A stretch of DNA of 64,000 nucleotides from Mesorhizobium tianshanense (GCF_007830515.1 NZ_VLKT01000010.1:106834-170833); one strand, 5' to 3'; positions 10,922 to 19,482 are shown, counted from the stretch's first letter. Made by a program: numbers and translations. Notes: generated by a model from the sequence alone, not told the origin.

Positions 10922-11056
10922 CTACACCAGGCTGGTGATGTAGCGCACGATGCGCGTTATCTCCCTGACGGTGGTGTCGAGATAGCTGCCCTGATTGTAG
11001 AGTCCGTCCCAGATCAGGAAGAACGTGACGGCGCAGATGACGATAACATAACGCAT
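10922..11056 (-). CDS. Small conserved membrane protein, 44 aa
   Basis: This 44-codon frame encodes one N-terminal hydrophobic helix (YVIVICAVTFFLIWDGLYNQ) followed by a short amphipathic tail with DTTVREITRIVRYI. I recall similar FFIWDxxYNxG peptides in other Hyphomicrobiales genomes, but their function is unknown. The ATG at 11056 has no obvious ribosome-binding site. A longer frame reaching back to 11260 looks like non-coding extension. It ends about 100 bp from the Dabb gene on the same strand. Confidence 0.55.
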   Translation of the reverse strand: MRYVIVICAVTFFLIWDGLYNQGSYLDTTVREITRIVRYITSLV

Positions 11057-11426
11057 GGCTAAAACTATCGCATGGGAGCGGCTGCAACCATAGTGATTCC
11101 GCGTTGACCAGCGCCCTCCCCCGAAATCTTTCTGCTCGGTCTGCTTGCCTTGACGTTGTGAAGTCGTCGAAGGCCGCAGGCCGACGCTTGGCCCAGCCAG
11201 TTCCCGCCTTGCCTCTTGAAGTTCGGATCGATGACGTGGAAGATTGGCGGCGGGGTTCACCGGGAAGTGCCGTAGCTCTGGTCAAAGGGTGTACTTTCGT
11301 TCGGGCCCGCCGTACCGAACGGTGAGCTATCTGGACCAGAGAGCGTCGAACCCGGCGAATGAACTGCGCGAGAGTGCGGAAACCGGCCATTTTCGCGCCG
11401 ACTCCGCAGAGGTCCGGGGGCGTGAC
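11057..11426. other. Intergenic region upstream of cfa; no gene seen
   Basis: These 370 bases separate the small membrane-protein gene (minus) and cfa (plus). Frames on both strands lack ribosome-binding sites and recognisable products. The region presumably holds the cfa promoter; I could not define -35/-10 boxes with confidence. Confidence 0.5.
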
Positions 11427-12683
11427 ATGGGTTACAATGAACATGCCGACATTGCGTCGGGCGACGCGGTCAGGCTAGACGAATTCAATTTCGCCGAAAC
11501 CGTCAAAGGCCTGCCGGCCAAGGCGCGCATGGTGTTGTCGGCGGCGATGAACCTGCCGCGTGGCTCGCTCAAGGTGAGGATGCCGGACGGCCGCGCCGTC
11601 CTCGTCGGCGGGAAGGCGCCGGGTCCGGACGCCGAACTGGTGCTCAAGAACTGGCGCTTGCCCGGCCGCGCCTTCACAGGCGGCACCATCGGCATCGCCG
11701 AATCCTACATGGACGGCGATTGGGACAGTCCCGATGTGACCAGTTTCCTGGAACTTTTCGTGGTCAATTCGGAAATCGGAGAGCGCATCGCCGGCGGCGC
11801 CAGTTGGCTGATCAACGCCGTCCAGCGTGCCCGCCACTGGTTCAACCAAAACACCCGCACCGGTTCGAAGCGCAACATTTCGGCGCATTACGATCTCGGC
11901 AACGCCTTTTACAAGGAATGGCTGGATCCGAGCATGACCTATTCGTCGGCGCTCTATACGACCGGCGCCAACGATCTGGAAAGCGCGCAAGCCGCCAAGT
12001 ATCGCGCGCTGGCCAAGGACACGGGCATCGGCGCGAAAGACCACGTGCTGGAAATCGGTTGCGGCTGGGGCGGCTTTGCCGAGTTCGCCGCGCGCGAGTT
12101 CGGCTGCCGCGTCACCGGATTGACCATCAGCCGCGAGCAGCATGATTTCGCCAGAGCGCGCGTCCAGAAGGCCGGTCTTGCCGACAAGGTCGACATCAAG
12201 CTGCAAGACTACCGCGACGAAATCGGATCCTACGACCGCATCGCCTCGATCGAGATGTTCGAGGCGGTCGGCGAAAAGTACTGGCCGGTGTTTTTCGGCA
12301 AGATGAAGGATTGCCTGCGGCCTGGCGGCACTGCAGGCCTGCAGATCATCACCATCAACGAGAAAGCCTACGACACCTATCGCGCCCGGCCGGATTTCAT
12401 CCAGCGCTATGTCTTCCCGGGCGGCATGCTGCCGACGCCGTCGATCCTGAAGACGCTGGGCAAAGACCATGGCCTTGCTCATCTGCGCGAGCGCATTTTC
12501 CCGGACGACTATGCGCGCACGCTCGCCGAATGGCGCGAGCGCTTCTGGGCGTCATGGGAAAAAATCGTCCCTCTCGGTTTCGACGACCGCTTCAAGAAGC
12601 TCTGGGAGTTTTACCTGCATTATTGCGAAGCCGGCTTTCGCGCCAGCTACATCGATGTCCGCCAAGTGGTTTACAGGGCCTAG
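11427..12683 (+). CDS. cfa: Cyclopropane-fatty-acyl-phospholipid synthase
   Basis: This 418-residue enzyme methylates double bonds of membrane phospholipid acyl chains with S-adenosylmethionine, usually in stationary phase or acid stress. The methyltransferase core contains the SAM-binding LEIGCGWGGFAEFAA and the following GCRVTGLTIS, preceded by SAHYDLGNAFYKEWLD, a hallmark of CFA synthases. Catalytic-region motifs EMFEAVGEKYW and FPGGMLPT follow. I used ATG 11427, which gives a family-like N-terminal lipid-binding domain; the in-frame extension to 11244 has no similarity. Confidence 0.93.
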   Translation: MGYNEHADIASGDAVRLDEFNFAETVKGLPAKARMVLSAAMNLPRGSLKVRMPDGRAVLVGGKAPGPDAELVLKNWRLPGRAFTGGTIGIAESYMDGDWDSPDVTSFLELFVVNSEIGERIAGGASWLINAVQRARHWFNQNTRTGSKRNISAHYDLGNAFYKEWLDPSMTYSSALYTTGANDLESAQAAKYRALAKDTGIGAKDHVLEIGCGWGGFAEFAAREFGCRVTGLTISREQHDFARARVQKAGLADKVDIKLQDYRDEIGSYDRIASIEMFEAVGEKYWPVFFGKMKDCLRPGGTAGLQIITINEKAYDTYRARPDFIQRYVFPGGMLPTPSILKTLGKDHGLAHLRERIFPDDYARTLAEWRERFWASWEKIVPLGFDDRFKKLWEFYLHYCEAGFRASYIDVRQVVYRA

Positions 12684-12788
12684 GCCGGCGACGTCATCGC
12701 CCTGATTTGGGCCATCGCATCATTGGGCGATTGCCGTGAAAAAGTCCGATCCCGACGCAAGATGCGGCGCAAGGATCGGAATCACATC

Positions 12789-13781
12789 ATGCGCAAACGG
12801 ACAATCCCCCTCATTGCCATTGTTGTTGTCGCTGCGGGCGGCATCTGGCTCAACAACAGCTCGCTGCTGTCGAGCCGTCCAGCCGGCACCCCGGCCGTGC
12901 TTGCGCATCGCGGCTTGGCGCAGGATTTCGACCGCAAGGATCTCGGTTCCGACACCTGCACGGCCGAGCGCATGCTGCCGCCCCGCCATCCTTTCCTTGA
13001 AAACACGATTCCCTCGATGGAAGCCGCCTTCGCACTTGGAGCGGACGCGCTCGAACTCGACGTCCACCCGACCACGGACGGCAAGTTCGCGGTCTTCCAC
13101 GACTGGACGCTGGATTGCCGCACCGAAGGCAAGGGAGAAACGCGCGCCCATGCCATGTCCGAGTTGAGGACGCTCGATGTGGGCTATGGGTACACGGCGG
13201 ATGGCGGCAAGACCTTCCCGTTTCGCGGCAAGGGGATCGGCATGATGCCGTCACTGGACGAGGTCCTGCAGCGCTTCCCCAACCGCCGTTTCAACATCAA
13301 CATCAAGAGCAACGACCCAGGGGAAGGCGAGGCGCTGGCCGCCTGGCTCGCCACGCTGGTGCCAGCCGAGCGTGCCAGCCTGACAGTCTATGGCGGCGAC
13401 AGGCCGGTCGCGGCGGTCAAGGCGGCGCTGCCGGACATGCATACGCTGAGCCGCGCGTCGCTGACCCGATGCATCCTGCGCTATGCAGCGCTCGGCTGGA
13501 GCGGCTACGTTCCGGAGGCGTGCCGGCGAGACACCCTGCTCATCCCGATCAACGTCGCCCGATGGCTATGGGGCTGGCCAGACCGTTTTCTGGACCGGAT
13601 GGATAGCGTCGACACCCGCATCTACCTGCTCGGTCCCTATGCCGGCAGCGGCTTTTCGCAAGGGCTCGACGATCCCGAACTGATCGACCAGTTGCCTGAC
13701 GGCTATTCCGGCGGCATTTCCACGGATGCGCTGGACCTTGTCATGCCGGTGATCAAGCGGCGTTTTGGCCCGTCTGCGTGA
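12789..13781 (+). CDS. Membrane-anchored glycerophosphodiester phosphodiesterase
   Basis: This 330-residue protein starts with a signal anchor (RTIPLIAIVVVAAGGIW, residues 4-20) and then a GDPD TIM-barrel. Active-site elements are LAHRG (His, Arg), ENTIPSMEAAFALGADALELDVH (metal-binding Glu and Asp) and FHDWTLD. It would hydrolyse glycerophosphodiesters from phospholipid turnover at the periplasmic face. The start at 12789 has AAGGA upstream and places the signal anchor at the N-terminus. It follows cfa by about 105 bp on the same strand, and both act on membrane lipids, so co-regulation is plausible. Confidence 0.9.
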   Translation: MRKRTIPLIAIVVVAAGGIWLNNSSLLSSRPAGTPAVLAHRGLAQDFDRKDLGSDTCTAERMLPPRHPFLENTIPSMEAAFALGADALELDVHPTTDGKFAVFHDWTLDCRTEGKGETRAHAMSELRTLDVGYGYTADGGKTFPFRGKGIGMMPSLDEVLQRFPNRRFNINIKSNDPGEGEALAAWLATLVPAERASLTVYGGDRPVAAVKAALPDMHTLSRASLTRCILRYAALGWSGYVPEACRRDTLLIPINVARWLWGWPDRFLDRMDSVDTRIYLLGPYAGSGFSQGLDDPELIDQLPDGYSGGISTDALDLVMPVIKRRFGPSA

Positions 13782-13877
13782 AGGCGACGGATACCGCGCT
13801 GCGGTTTCAAATCGACGCGCAAAACCTCGCTTTCGCAAAAGCGCGCTTTCAAAGCGTGATGCGGTACTTGGCAAACG

Positions 13878-15143
13878 TCAGCTCTTGTCGTCGTCGCCCT
13901 GGGTGATCAGCCGCGCGCTGCGCTGACCTGTCACGTAGATCCATAGCCAGCTCAGCGAAACCGCAAGCCGGTTACGGAAGCCGATCAGGAAGTAGATGTG
14001 CGCGAGACCCCACAGCCACCAGGCCGGCCACCCCGTGAGCTTGATCCAGCCGAAATCGATAGCGGCGGCGCGCTTGCCGATCGTCGCCAGATCGCCGTCA
14101 TGCTTGTAGCGGAAAGGACGCGGGGTTGCATCGCCGACAAGCCGGGCCTTGATCGTCGCTGCGACATGCCAACCCTGCTGCTTGGCGGCGGGTGCTACGC
14201 CGGGCACCATCCGGCCATCGGGCCGCAGGGCGTGTGCAGCGTCACCGATGACGAAAATCTCCGGGCTCCCCGGCACGGTCAGGTCGGGCTCGACCAGCAC
14301 CCTGCCCGCGCGATCCGCCGCCGCCCCCAGCCATTCGGCGGCCGGCGAAGCGGCGACCCCCGCCGCCCACAGGATTGTCCTGGCCGGCAGGTGCGTTTCA
14401 CCGAAGACGACGCCTTCGGCATCGCAGCGTGTAACGGGCCGGCCGAGTTCGACCGTGACGCCAAGCCGCTCGAGCGCCTTCTTGGCATAGTCGGAGAGTT
14501 TCGGCGCGAAATTGGGAAGGATGCGGTCGCCGGCCTCAATCAGCACCACACGCGTCTGTCGCGTATCGATGTTGCGGAATTCGCGGCGCAGCGTGACGTG
14601 CGCCAGTTCGACAATGGTACCGGCCAGTTCCACGCCGGTCGGTCCGCCGCCGACGATCGCCAGTGTCAGCAGCGCCTGGCGCTTGGCGGGATCCGTCTCC
14701 CGCTCGGCCAGCTCGAAGGCGAGCAGAATGCGCCGTCGAATGGTGGTGGCGTCCTCCAGCGTCTTCAGCCCCGGCGCGAAAGGCTCCCATTCGTCGTGGC
14801 CGAAATAGGCATGGCGGGCGCCGGTAGCCAGCAGCAGCGTTTCATAGGCGACCGCGCCGCCATCCTCGAGCAGCACGCGTTTGCCGGCGCGGTCGACGCC
14901 GTTGACGGTGGCGAGCAGCGTCGTCACGTCCTTGCGCTTGCGCAGGAGATGGCGGATCGGCCAGGCGACTTCCGAGGTGGCGAGCGCCGTAGTCGCCACC
15001 TGGTAGAGCAGCGGCTGAAAGAGATGGTGGTTGCGCTTGTCGATCATGGTGATGCGCACCGGCGCGCCGACGAGCGCGCGGGTGAATTCGAGACCCCCAA
15101 ACCCCGCCCCGACGACGACGACATGATGGCTGGGTTCGTTCAT
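13878..15143 (-). CDS. ndh: Type II NADH:quinone oxidoreductase (NDH-2-like)
   Basis: This 421-residue flavoprotein has two dinucleotide-binding motifs: VVVVGAGFGGLEF at the N-terminus for FAD and LAIVGGGPTGVELAGTI near residue 165 for NAD(P)H. The C-terminal FVIGDAAH block contacts FAD. Two hydrophobic segments near the C-terminus (WWLWGLAHIYFLIGF and the following LSWLWIYVTGQ) suit membrane attachment seen in this NDH-2 group. I began it at ATG 15143 with GGAG upstream; the in-frame extension to 15245 runs through a short tandem repeat and is probably not translated. Confidence 0.9.
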   Translation of the reverse strand: MNEPSHHVVVVGAGFGGLEFTRALVGAPVRITMIDKRNHHLFQPLLYQVATTALATSEVAWPIRHLLRKRKDVTTLLATVNGVDRAGKRVLLEDGGAVAYETLLLATGARHAYFGHDEWEPFAPGLKTLEDATTIRRRILLAFELAERETDPAKRQALLTLAIVGGGPTGVELAGTIVELAHVTLRREFRNIDTRQTRVVLIEAGDRILPNFAPKLSDYAKKALERLGVTVELGRPVTRCDAEGVVFGETHLPARTILWAAGVAASPAAEWLGAAADRAGRVLVEPDLTVPGSPEIFVIGDAAHALRPDGRMVPGVAPAAKQQGWHVAATIKARLVGDATPRPFRYKHDGDLATIGKRAAAIDFGWIKLTGWPAWWLWGLAHIYFLIGFRNRLAVSLSWLWIYVTGQRSARLITQGDDDKS

Positions 15144-15161
15144 CTCATTCACTCCGGGAGA

Positions 15162-15204
15162 GCAGGTTGGCCGGAACAGCAGGCTGGCCGGAACAGCAGG
15201 CTGG
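15162..15204. repeat. 17-bp short tandem repeat, 2.5 copies
   Basis: The unit GCAGGCTGGCCGGAACA occurs at 15162-15178 (with one T for C), 15179-15195 and in part at 15196-15204. It sits just upstream of the NDH-2 start codon. Confidence 0.85.
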
Positions 15205-15354
15205 AGAGCAATTTCGCCAAGGCTGGTATAGGTATTTTTGTGCACCGCAACAATATCCGACTTTGCCGACTGCCCGGCCTAAGATGTCGCGAATGTACAT
15301 GCCCTATCCTGCCGCCGCGTATAATTTCATCGAAACAGACGACAGGAGTGGAAC

Positions 15355-16014
15355 TTGGATAGCGATCATGACGACGACGGTCCGGGGCAATATTCCTCGC
15401 CGCCTTGCTTCATGCACGAGCTCGACCCGGAATTCCGGGCGCCCCTATCCGACTGGACCGACGTGAAACGTTGGCGCAAGGCCGAGCGCGAGCGGCTGAT
15501 TGCGGCCCGCCTCGCTGTCTCGGCTGACGCGCGAACGGCAATGTCGCAGCGCATCGCCGAAAGCCTCGACGCGGTGATCGGCGACAACGCCGGCCGCATG
15601 GTCAGCCTCTACTGGCCGTTCCGCGGCGAGCCGGATTTGCGCCCTTGGATGGCTTCCATCAATAAGCGCGGCGGCCGTACCGCACTGCCTGTTGTCGTCG
15701 AGAAAGGCCGGCCGCTAATCTTCCGCGCCTACGCACCGGGCGACCGGCTGGAGAAAGGCGTCTGGAATATCCCGATCCCAGCCGAAGGCGATCCGGTGCT
15801 GCCCGACACCGTCATTTCGCCCATCGTCGGCATCGACCCGGGACAGTTTCGCCTAGGCTATGGCGGCGGCTTCTTCGACCGCACGCTGGCGGCGATGCCG
15901 TTCAAGCCGCTGGTCATCGGTGTCGGCTACGAATTGCAGCGCATCGCCACCATCTACCCGCAGCCGCATGACATCCCGATGGACCAAGTGGTGACAGAGG
16001 CCTTCAAGGCCTAA
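15355..16014 (+). CDS. 5-formyltetrahydrofolate cyclo-ligase
   Basis: This 219-residue enzyme uses ATP to convert 5-formyl-THF to 5,10-methenyl-THF. The family signature GYGGGFFDRTLAAM is near residue 165, with WRKAERERLIAARL as the usual N-terminal basic helix and YWPFRGEPDLRPW for folate contacts. The start is TTG at 15355: AGGAG lies 8 bases upstream and no better ATG has a ribosome-binding site (an internal ATG is at 15412). The first 40 residues, including SPPCFMHELDPEF, extend beyond the core domain. The stop codon lies inside the left arm of a large palindrome. Confidence 0.9.
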   Translation: MDSDHDDDGPGQYSSPPCFMHELDPEFRAPLSDWTDVKRWRKAERERLIAARLAVSADARTAMSQRIAESLDAVIGDNAGRMVSLYWPFRGEPDLRPWMASINKRGGRTALPVVVEKGRPLIFRAYAPGDRLEKGVWNIPIPAEGDPVLPDTVISPIVGIDPGQFRLGYGGGFFDRTLAAMPFKPLVIGVGYELQRIATIYPQPHDIPMDQVVTEAFKA

Positions 16015-16059
16015 AGCGCGTCGCATGAATCCCTTAAAGGATTCATGCGACGCGCTTTA
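16012..16059. repeat. Perfect 21-bp-arm palindrome
   Basis: The left arm 16012-16032 and right arm 16039-16059 are exact reverse complements around a CTTAAA loop; the core is GCGTCGCATGAATCC. It includes the stop codon of the cyclo-ligase gene and is followed by a T-rich stretch, so it may act as a terminator. I recall such CGCATGAATCC palindromes as abundant in mesorhizobia. Confidence 0.85.
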
Positions 16060-16072
16060 AGTTCTTGTTTTT

Positions 16073-16121
16073 ATGCATGTCGTTATCGCAAAACCGCTGC
16101 ACACTTTTGCGCCACATGCAT
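16073..16121. repeat. Second intergenic palindrome next to the first
   Basis: The outer arms ATGCATGT / ACATGCAT (16073-16080, 16114-16121) and inner arms GCAAAA / TTTTGC (16088-16093, 16105-16110) form an interrupted stem. It abuts the stop codon of the Lrp-type regulator gene. The motif GCTGCACACTTTTG is one I recognise from dispersed repeats in rhizobial genomes. Confidence 0.7.
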
Positions 16122-16594
16122 TAGGCAAGTTCCGGTTTCATCCCCACGGCCGTGCGGTCGACGATCTCGCGCAAGGCGAAGGACGAATTGATCTTCGTCA
16201 CATGCGGCATTGCCGACAGCCACTCCTTGTGGATGCGCTCGTAGTCGACGAGGTCCTTTGCCGCGATGCGCAGGATATAGTCGTATTCACCCGACATCAG
16301 GTGGCAGGACAGGACATTCGGGCAGCGCTTTATTGCTGCCTCGAAATCCGACAGCGTCTTCTCGAATTGCCCCGACAGCGATATATGCACGATCGCCGTC
16401 ATCTGGTGGCCAAGGGCCGCGTTGGAAAGCCGGGCGTGGTAGCCGCGGATGGTTCCGGATTTCTCCAGATTGTCCAGCCGCCGTGAGCAGGCCGACTGCG
16501 ACAGGCCGACTTTCTCGGCAAGCGCCGCATTGGGTATCCGCCCATCCTTCTGCAATGTTTCGAGAATGGCGATATCAATCCTGTCGAGCGGCAT
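16121..16594 (-). CDS. Lrp/AsnC family transcriptional regulator, probably of ald
   Basis: This 157-residue regulator has an N-terminal helix-turn-helix (LDRIDIAILETLQKDG, then LAEKVGLSQSACSRRLDNLE) and a C-terminal RAM effector domain (ALGHQMTAIVHISL to LREIVDRT). Members bind amino acids and form octamers. The gene is divergent from ald across 156 bp, so it very probably senses alanine and controls alanine dehydrogenase; this is inference from position. I chose ATG 16594 because the helix-turn-helix starts directly after it and AGGA lies upstream. Confidence 0.92.
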   Translation of the reverse strand: MPLDRIDIAILETLQKDGRIPNAALAEKVGLSQSACSRRLDNLEKSGTIRGYHARLSNAALGHQMTAIVHISLSGQFEKTLSDFEAAIKRCPNVLSCHLMSGEYDYILRIAAKDLVDYERIHKEWLSAMPHVTKINSSFALREIVDRTAVGMKPELA

Positions 16595-16750
16595 TTTTCG
16601 GGATTCCTGCGACAATCCGGCTATTTTTCGCAACGATTATCGAGCCGCGCGCTCCTACGCAAGCGTATTCGCAAACACTTACGCAACGATTCGTGGTTCA
16701 CTACCTCTAAAGAGGGAACGTGCCCAGCAGGGCCGGATCAGGAGAAGAAA
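16595..16750. promoter_or_regulatory. Divergent lrp-type/ald control region
   Basis: This 156-bp region lies between the divergently transcribed regulator and ald genes. It contains repeated ACGCAA-type elements (around 16655-16690) in an AT-richer stretch, suitable for an Lrp-family protein. No single operator can be fixed by eye. The ald ribosome-binding site is GGAGAA just before 16751. Confidence 0.5.
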
Positions 16751-17866
16751 ATGCGCGTCGGCTGCCCCCGGGAAATAAAGAATCATGAGTACCGCGTCGG
16801 CCTGACGCCGGGCTCGGTCCGCGAATATGTCGCGCATGGCCACGAAGTGCTGGTCGAGGCGGGAGCCGGTGCCGGCATCGGCGCCGACGACAACGCCTAT
16901 CGTGCCGCCGGCGCCACCATCGCCAAGACGGCCGCCGATGTGTTCGCCAAGTCCGACATGATCGTCAAGGTCAAGGAGCCGCAGCCCGAGGAATGGGTCC
17001 AGCTCCGCGACGGCCAGATCCTCTACACCTATCTCCATCTCGCTCCGGATCCGGAGCAGACCAAGGGCTTGCTGGCCTCCGGCGTGACGGCCATCGCCTA
17101 CGAGACGGTCACCGATGACCGCGGCGGCCTGCCGCTGCTGGCGCCGATGTCGGAAGTCGCCGGACGCCTGTCGATCCAGGCCGGCGCCACCGCCCTGCAG
17201 AAGGCCAATGGCGGTCGTGGCGTGCTGCTCGGCGGCGTGCCCGGCGTGCTGCCCGGCAAGGTCACGGTGCTCGGCGGCGGCGTCGTCGGCCTGCATGCCG
17301 CCCGGATGGCGGCCGGCCTTGGCGCGGACGTCACCATCATCGACCGCTCGATCCCTCGCCTGCGCCAGCTCGACGATATCTTCGGCGGCCGCGCCCACAC
17401 CCGCTACTCGACTGTCGAGGCGCTGGAAGAGGAATGTTTTTCGGCTGACATCGTCGTCGGTGCCGTGCTGATCCCGGGTGCCGCCGCGCCGAAACTCGTT
17501 ACCCGCGAAATGCTGTCGGGCATGAAGAAAGGCGCCGTGCTGGTCGACGTCGCCATTGACCAGGGCGGCTGCTTCGAGACTTCGCACGCCACGACTCATG
17601 CCGAGCCGACCTATGAGGTCGACGGCGTCATCCACTATTGCGTCGCCAATATGCCGGGCGCGGTGCCGGTCACTTCGGCCCACGCGCTCAACAACGCGAC
17701 GCTGTATTACGGCCTGCAGCTTGCCGACAAGGGCCTGAAGGCGCTGGTCGACGATCATCATCTGCGCAACGGCCTCAATGTCCACAAGGGCAAGATCACC
17801 AACCGCGCGGTGGCCGAAGCACTCGGCTATGAGCTGGTCGAGCCGAAGGCCGTTCTCGCCGCCTGA
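16751..17866 (+). CDS. ald: Alanine dehydrogenase
   Basis: This 371-residue NAD-dependent enzyme interconverts L-alanine and pyruvate plus ammonium. Its N-terminus [19 protein letters not shown] is the family signature, including the pyruvate-binding Arg and Lys; YTYLHLAPD carries the catalytic His near residue 96; [20 protein letters not shown] near residue 170 is the NAD-binding Rossmann motif. The length matches the family exactly. Control by the divergent Lrp-type regulator is likely. In rhizobia the enzyme is of interest for alanine export from bacteroids, which is background rather than shown here. Confidence 0.97.
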   Translation: MRVGCPREIKNHEYRVGLTPGSVREYVAHGHEVLVEAGAGAGIGADDNAYRAAGATIAKTAADVFAKSDMIVKVKEPQPEEWVQLRDGQILYTYLHLAPDPEQTKGLLASGVTAIAYETVTDDRGGLPLLAPMSEVAGRLSIQAGATALQKANGGRGVLLGGVPGVLPGKVTVLGGGVVGLHAARMAAGLGADVTIIDRSIPRLRQLDDIFGGRAHTRYSTVEALEEECFSADIVVGAVLIPGAAAPKLVTREMLSGMKKGAVLVDVAIDQGGCFETSHATTHAEPTYEVDGVIHYCVANMPGAVPVTSAHALNNATLYYGLQLADKGLKALVDDHHLRNGLNVHKGKITNRAVAEALGYELVEPKAVLAA

Positions 17867-17895
17867 ACCCCGCCGCTGATCCTTCTGCCGACAGA

Positions 17896-17926
17896 GCCGC
17901 CGACACCCTCGGCGGCCCACTTTTCT
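17896..17926 (+). terminator. Intrinsic terminator after ald
   Basis: Stem GCCGCCGA / TCGGCGGC with a CACCC loop (17896-17916) is followed by CCACTTTTCT. It lies 30 bases downstream of the ald stop. Confidence 0.65.
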
Positions 17927-18067
17927 ACAGGCAATTTCACGGATTACGGTCGGTTGAACGGCTTTGCGCGTTTTGCGTGCAATATGCCTTTTCTGTGGCT
18001 TTTTTGTTACAGCCACCGCCGTGAGCCGATGCTAGGAGCATATCGGGTTTTAATAAGGTAGGGGCTA

Positions 18068-19366
18068 ATGACCATCAAAGTATTCGCAAAATCTCTTCTT
18101 CTTGGCGCAGTTTCCGTTCTGGCGCTCGGGTCGGCTTCCCATGCCGCCGACGCGGTCGTGCCGGTCGTCGAGACATCGGGCTTCAACTGGAGCGGCATCT
18201 ATGTCGGCTTTGGCGTTGGCGCCGGGGCCAATGTCCACGAACTCAGCGGTGATTTCCTTCCTGGCTTCTCGCTGAATGGCATTGGTGGTGAAGGCGTTTA
18301 CGGTGAACTGACCGTTGGGTACGACTATATGGTGTCGCCGCGCTTCCTGATCGGCGGACTTCTGGACGCCCATGTCGGCAACATTGAAACCACGCTCGAC
18401 GTTGCTGGATTGGATGCTTCGGTCCAGGAGACCTACGGCTTCGACGCTGGTTTGCGGGCTGGTTACCTCTTCACGCCAAACACCTTGGGCTACGTGCTCG
18501 GCGGCTATTCCTGGCAGAAATACAAACTCGACACGAACGCAGGTTTTGATTTCGATTGGGACCAGAGCGGCTACTTCGTCGGCGCTGGCGTTGAAACGGC
18601 CGTCAACAGCAATTGGACCATCAAAACCGAATATCGCTACACCCGCTTCGGCACCAAGGATGATCTTCTTGCCGATCTCGGTGCGCCGGATGGCACCCTC
18701 GAGCTCGACACGTCGCGGCATACGTTCCAGGTTGCGGCCAACTATCGCTTTGGCGCCCAGAATGGCGGCGTCGCCTCCTTTGAAGCCCCTGCCTACAACT
18801 GGACAGGCTTCTACGTCGGCGGTGCCGTCGGTGCGGGTGCGTCGGTGCATCAGATCGACGTTCCTCCGGCTGGCCTCGAGTTCAACGGGCTCGGCGGCGA
18901 AGGCGTATTTGGCGAATTGAACGTCGGCTACGACCATGATTTCGGCAACTGGGTGGCAGGTGTCATGGTTGACGCTCGCTACTCCGGCATGACTTCGGAG
19001 CTGAAAGTTCCGGGCGGATCCATTAACCTGGATACTGATTACGGTTTCGATGTGCTTGGCCGTGTCGGTATGAAAGTCAACGAGTCAACCCTCGCCTACG
19101 TGCTCGGCGGCTACAGCTGGCAGCACTTCGATCTGAATGCATCTTCACCCATCGGCGATATCCTCGATTGGGACTCCAGCGGCTTCTCGGTGGGTGGTGG
19201 TCTGGAAACGGCCATGTCCAGCAACGTGACCGTCGGCCTCGAGTACCGCTATTCGCAGTTCTCCGAGAAGGATTTTTCGTCGGAAATCGGAGCGCCGGAC
19301 GACAGCCTCACCTCCACGCCTTCGTTCCACACCGTTCGTATCGGTGCGAAGTACAAGTTCAACTAG
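18068..19366 (+). CDS. Outer membrane beta-barrel protein with two tandem barrel repeats
   Basis: This 432-residue exported protein has a signal peptide ending at ASHAADA (cleavage near residue 26). Two homologous modules follow, about residues 39-235 and 243-432, each resembling one 8-stranded Omp25/RopB-type porin-family barrel. Matching pairs are FNWSGIYVG / YNWTGFYVG, LNGIGGEGVYGEL / FNGLGGEGVFGEL, GYVLGGYSWQ / AYVLGGYSWQ and TEYRYTRFGTKD / LEYRYSQFSEKD. Each ends in an aromatic terminal strand (NYRFG, KYKFN). Most family members have a single module of about 200 residues, so this is an internal duplication. The gene is monocistronic with a strong terminator. Confidence 0.9.
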   Translation: MTIKVFAKSLLLGAVSVLALGSASHAADAVVPVVETSGFNWSGIYVGFGVGAGANVHELSGDFLPGFSLNGIGGEGVYGELTVGYDYMVSPRFLIGGLLDAHVGNIETTLDVAGLDASVQETYGFDAGLRAGYLFTPNTLGYVLGGYSWQKYKLDTNAGFDFDWDQSGYFVGAGVETAVNSNWTIKTEYRYTRFGTKDDLLADLGAPDGTLELDTSRHTFQVAANYRFGAQNGGVASFEAPAYNWTGFYVGGAVGAGASVHQIDVPPAGLEFNGLGGEGVFGELNVGYDHDFGNWVAGVMVDARYSGMTSELKVPGGSINLDTDYGFDVLGRVGMKVNESTLAYVLGGYSWQHFDLNASSPIGDILDWDSSGFSVGGGLETAMSSNVTVGLEYRYSQFSEKDFSSEIGAPDDSLTSTPSFHTVRIGAKYKFN

Positions 19367-19387
19367 AACCGTCCAGACAACAGTCAA

Positions 19388-19420
19388 AGCCCGCCGGTCA
19401 TTCCGGCGGGCTTTTTCTTT
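19388..19420 (+). terminator. Intrinsic terminator after the duplicated Omp gene
   Basis: The stem AGCCCGCCGG / CCGGCGGGCT with loop TCATT (19388-19412) is followed by TTTTCTTT, 22 bases past the stop codon. Confidence 0.9.
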
Positions 19421-19456
19421 GTTCGGAAAAGGTACGGCGCTGGAAATCCGGGCAAC

Positions 19457-19482
19457 AAAAAAGCGGAGCCAAAGCCCCGCTT
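19457..19482 (-). terminator. Intrinsic terminator after the DUF1203 gene
   Basis: On the minus strand AAGCGGGGC pairs with GCTCCGCTT (one mismatch) around a short loop and runs into T6. It lies about 120 bases downstream of the DUF1203 stop. Confidence 0.6.

Noticed and set aside
15144..15354. Possible 6S RNA gene upstream of 5-formyltetrahydrofolate cyclo-ligase
   Set aside because: 6S RNA often lies here in proteobacteria, but the 211-bp gap shows a short tandem repeat and no long paired rod with a central bubble that I can trace.
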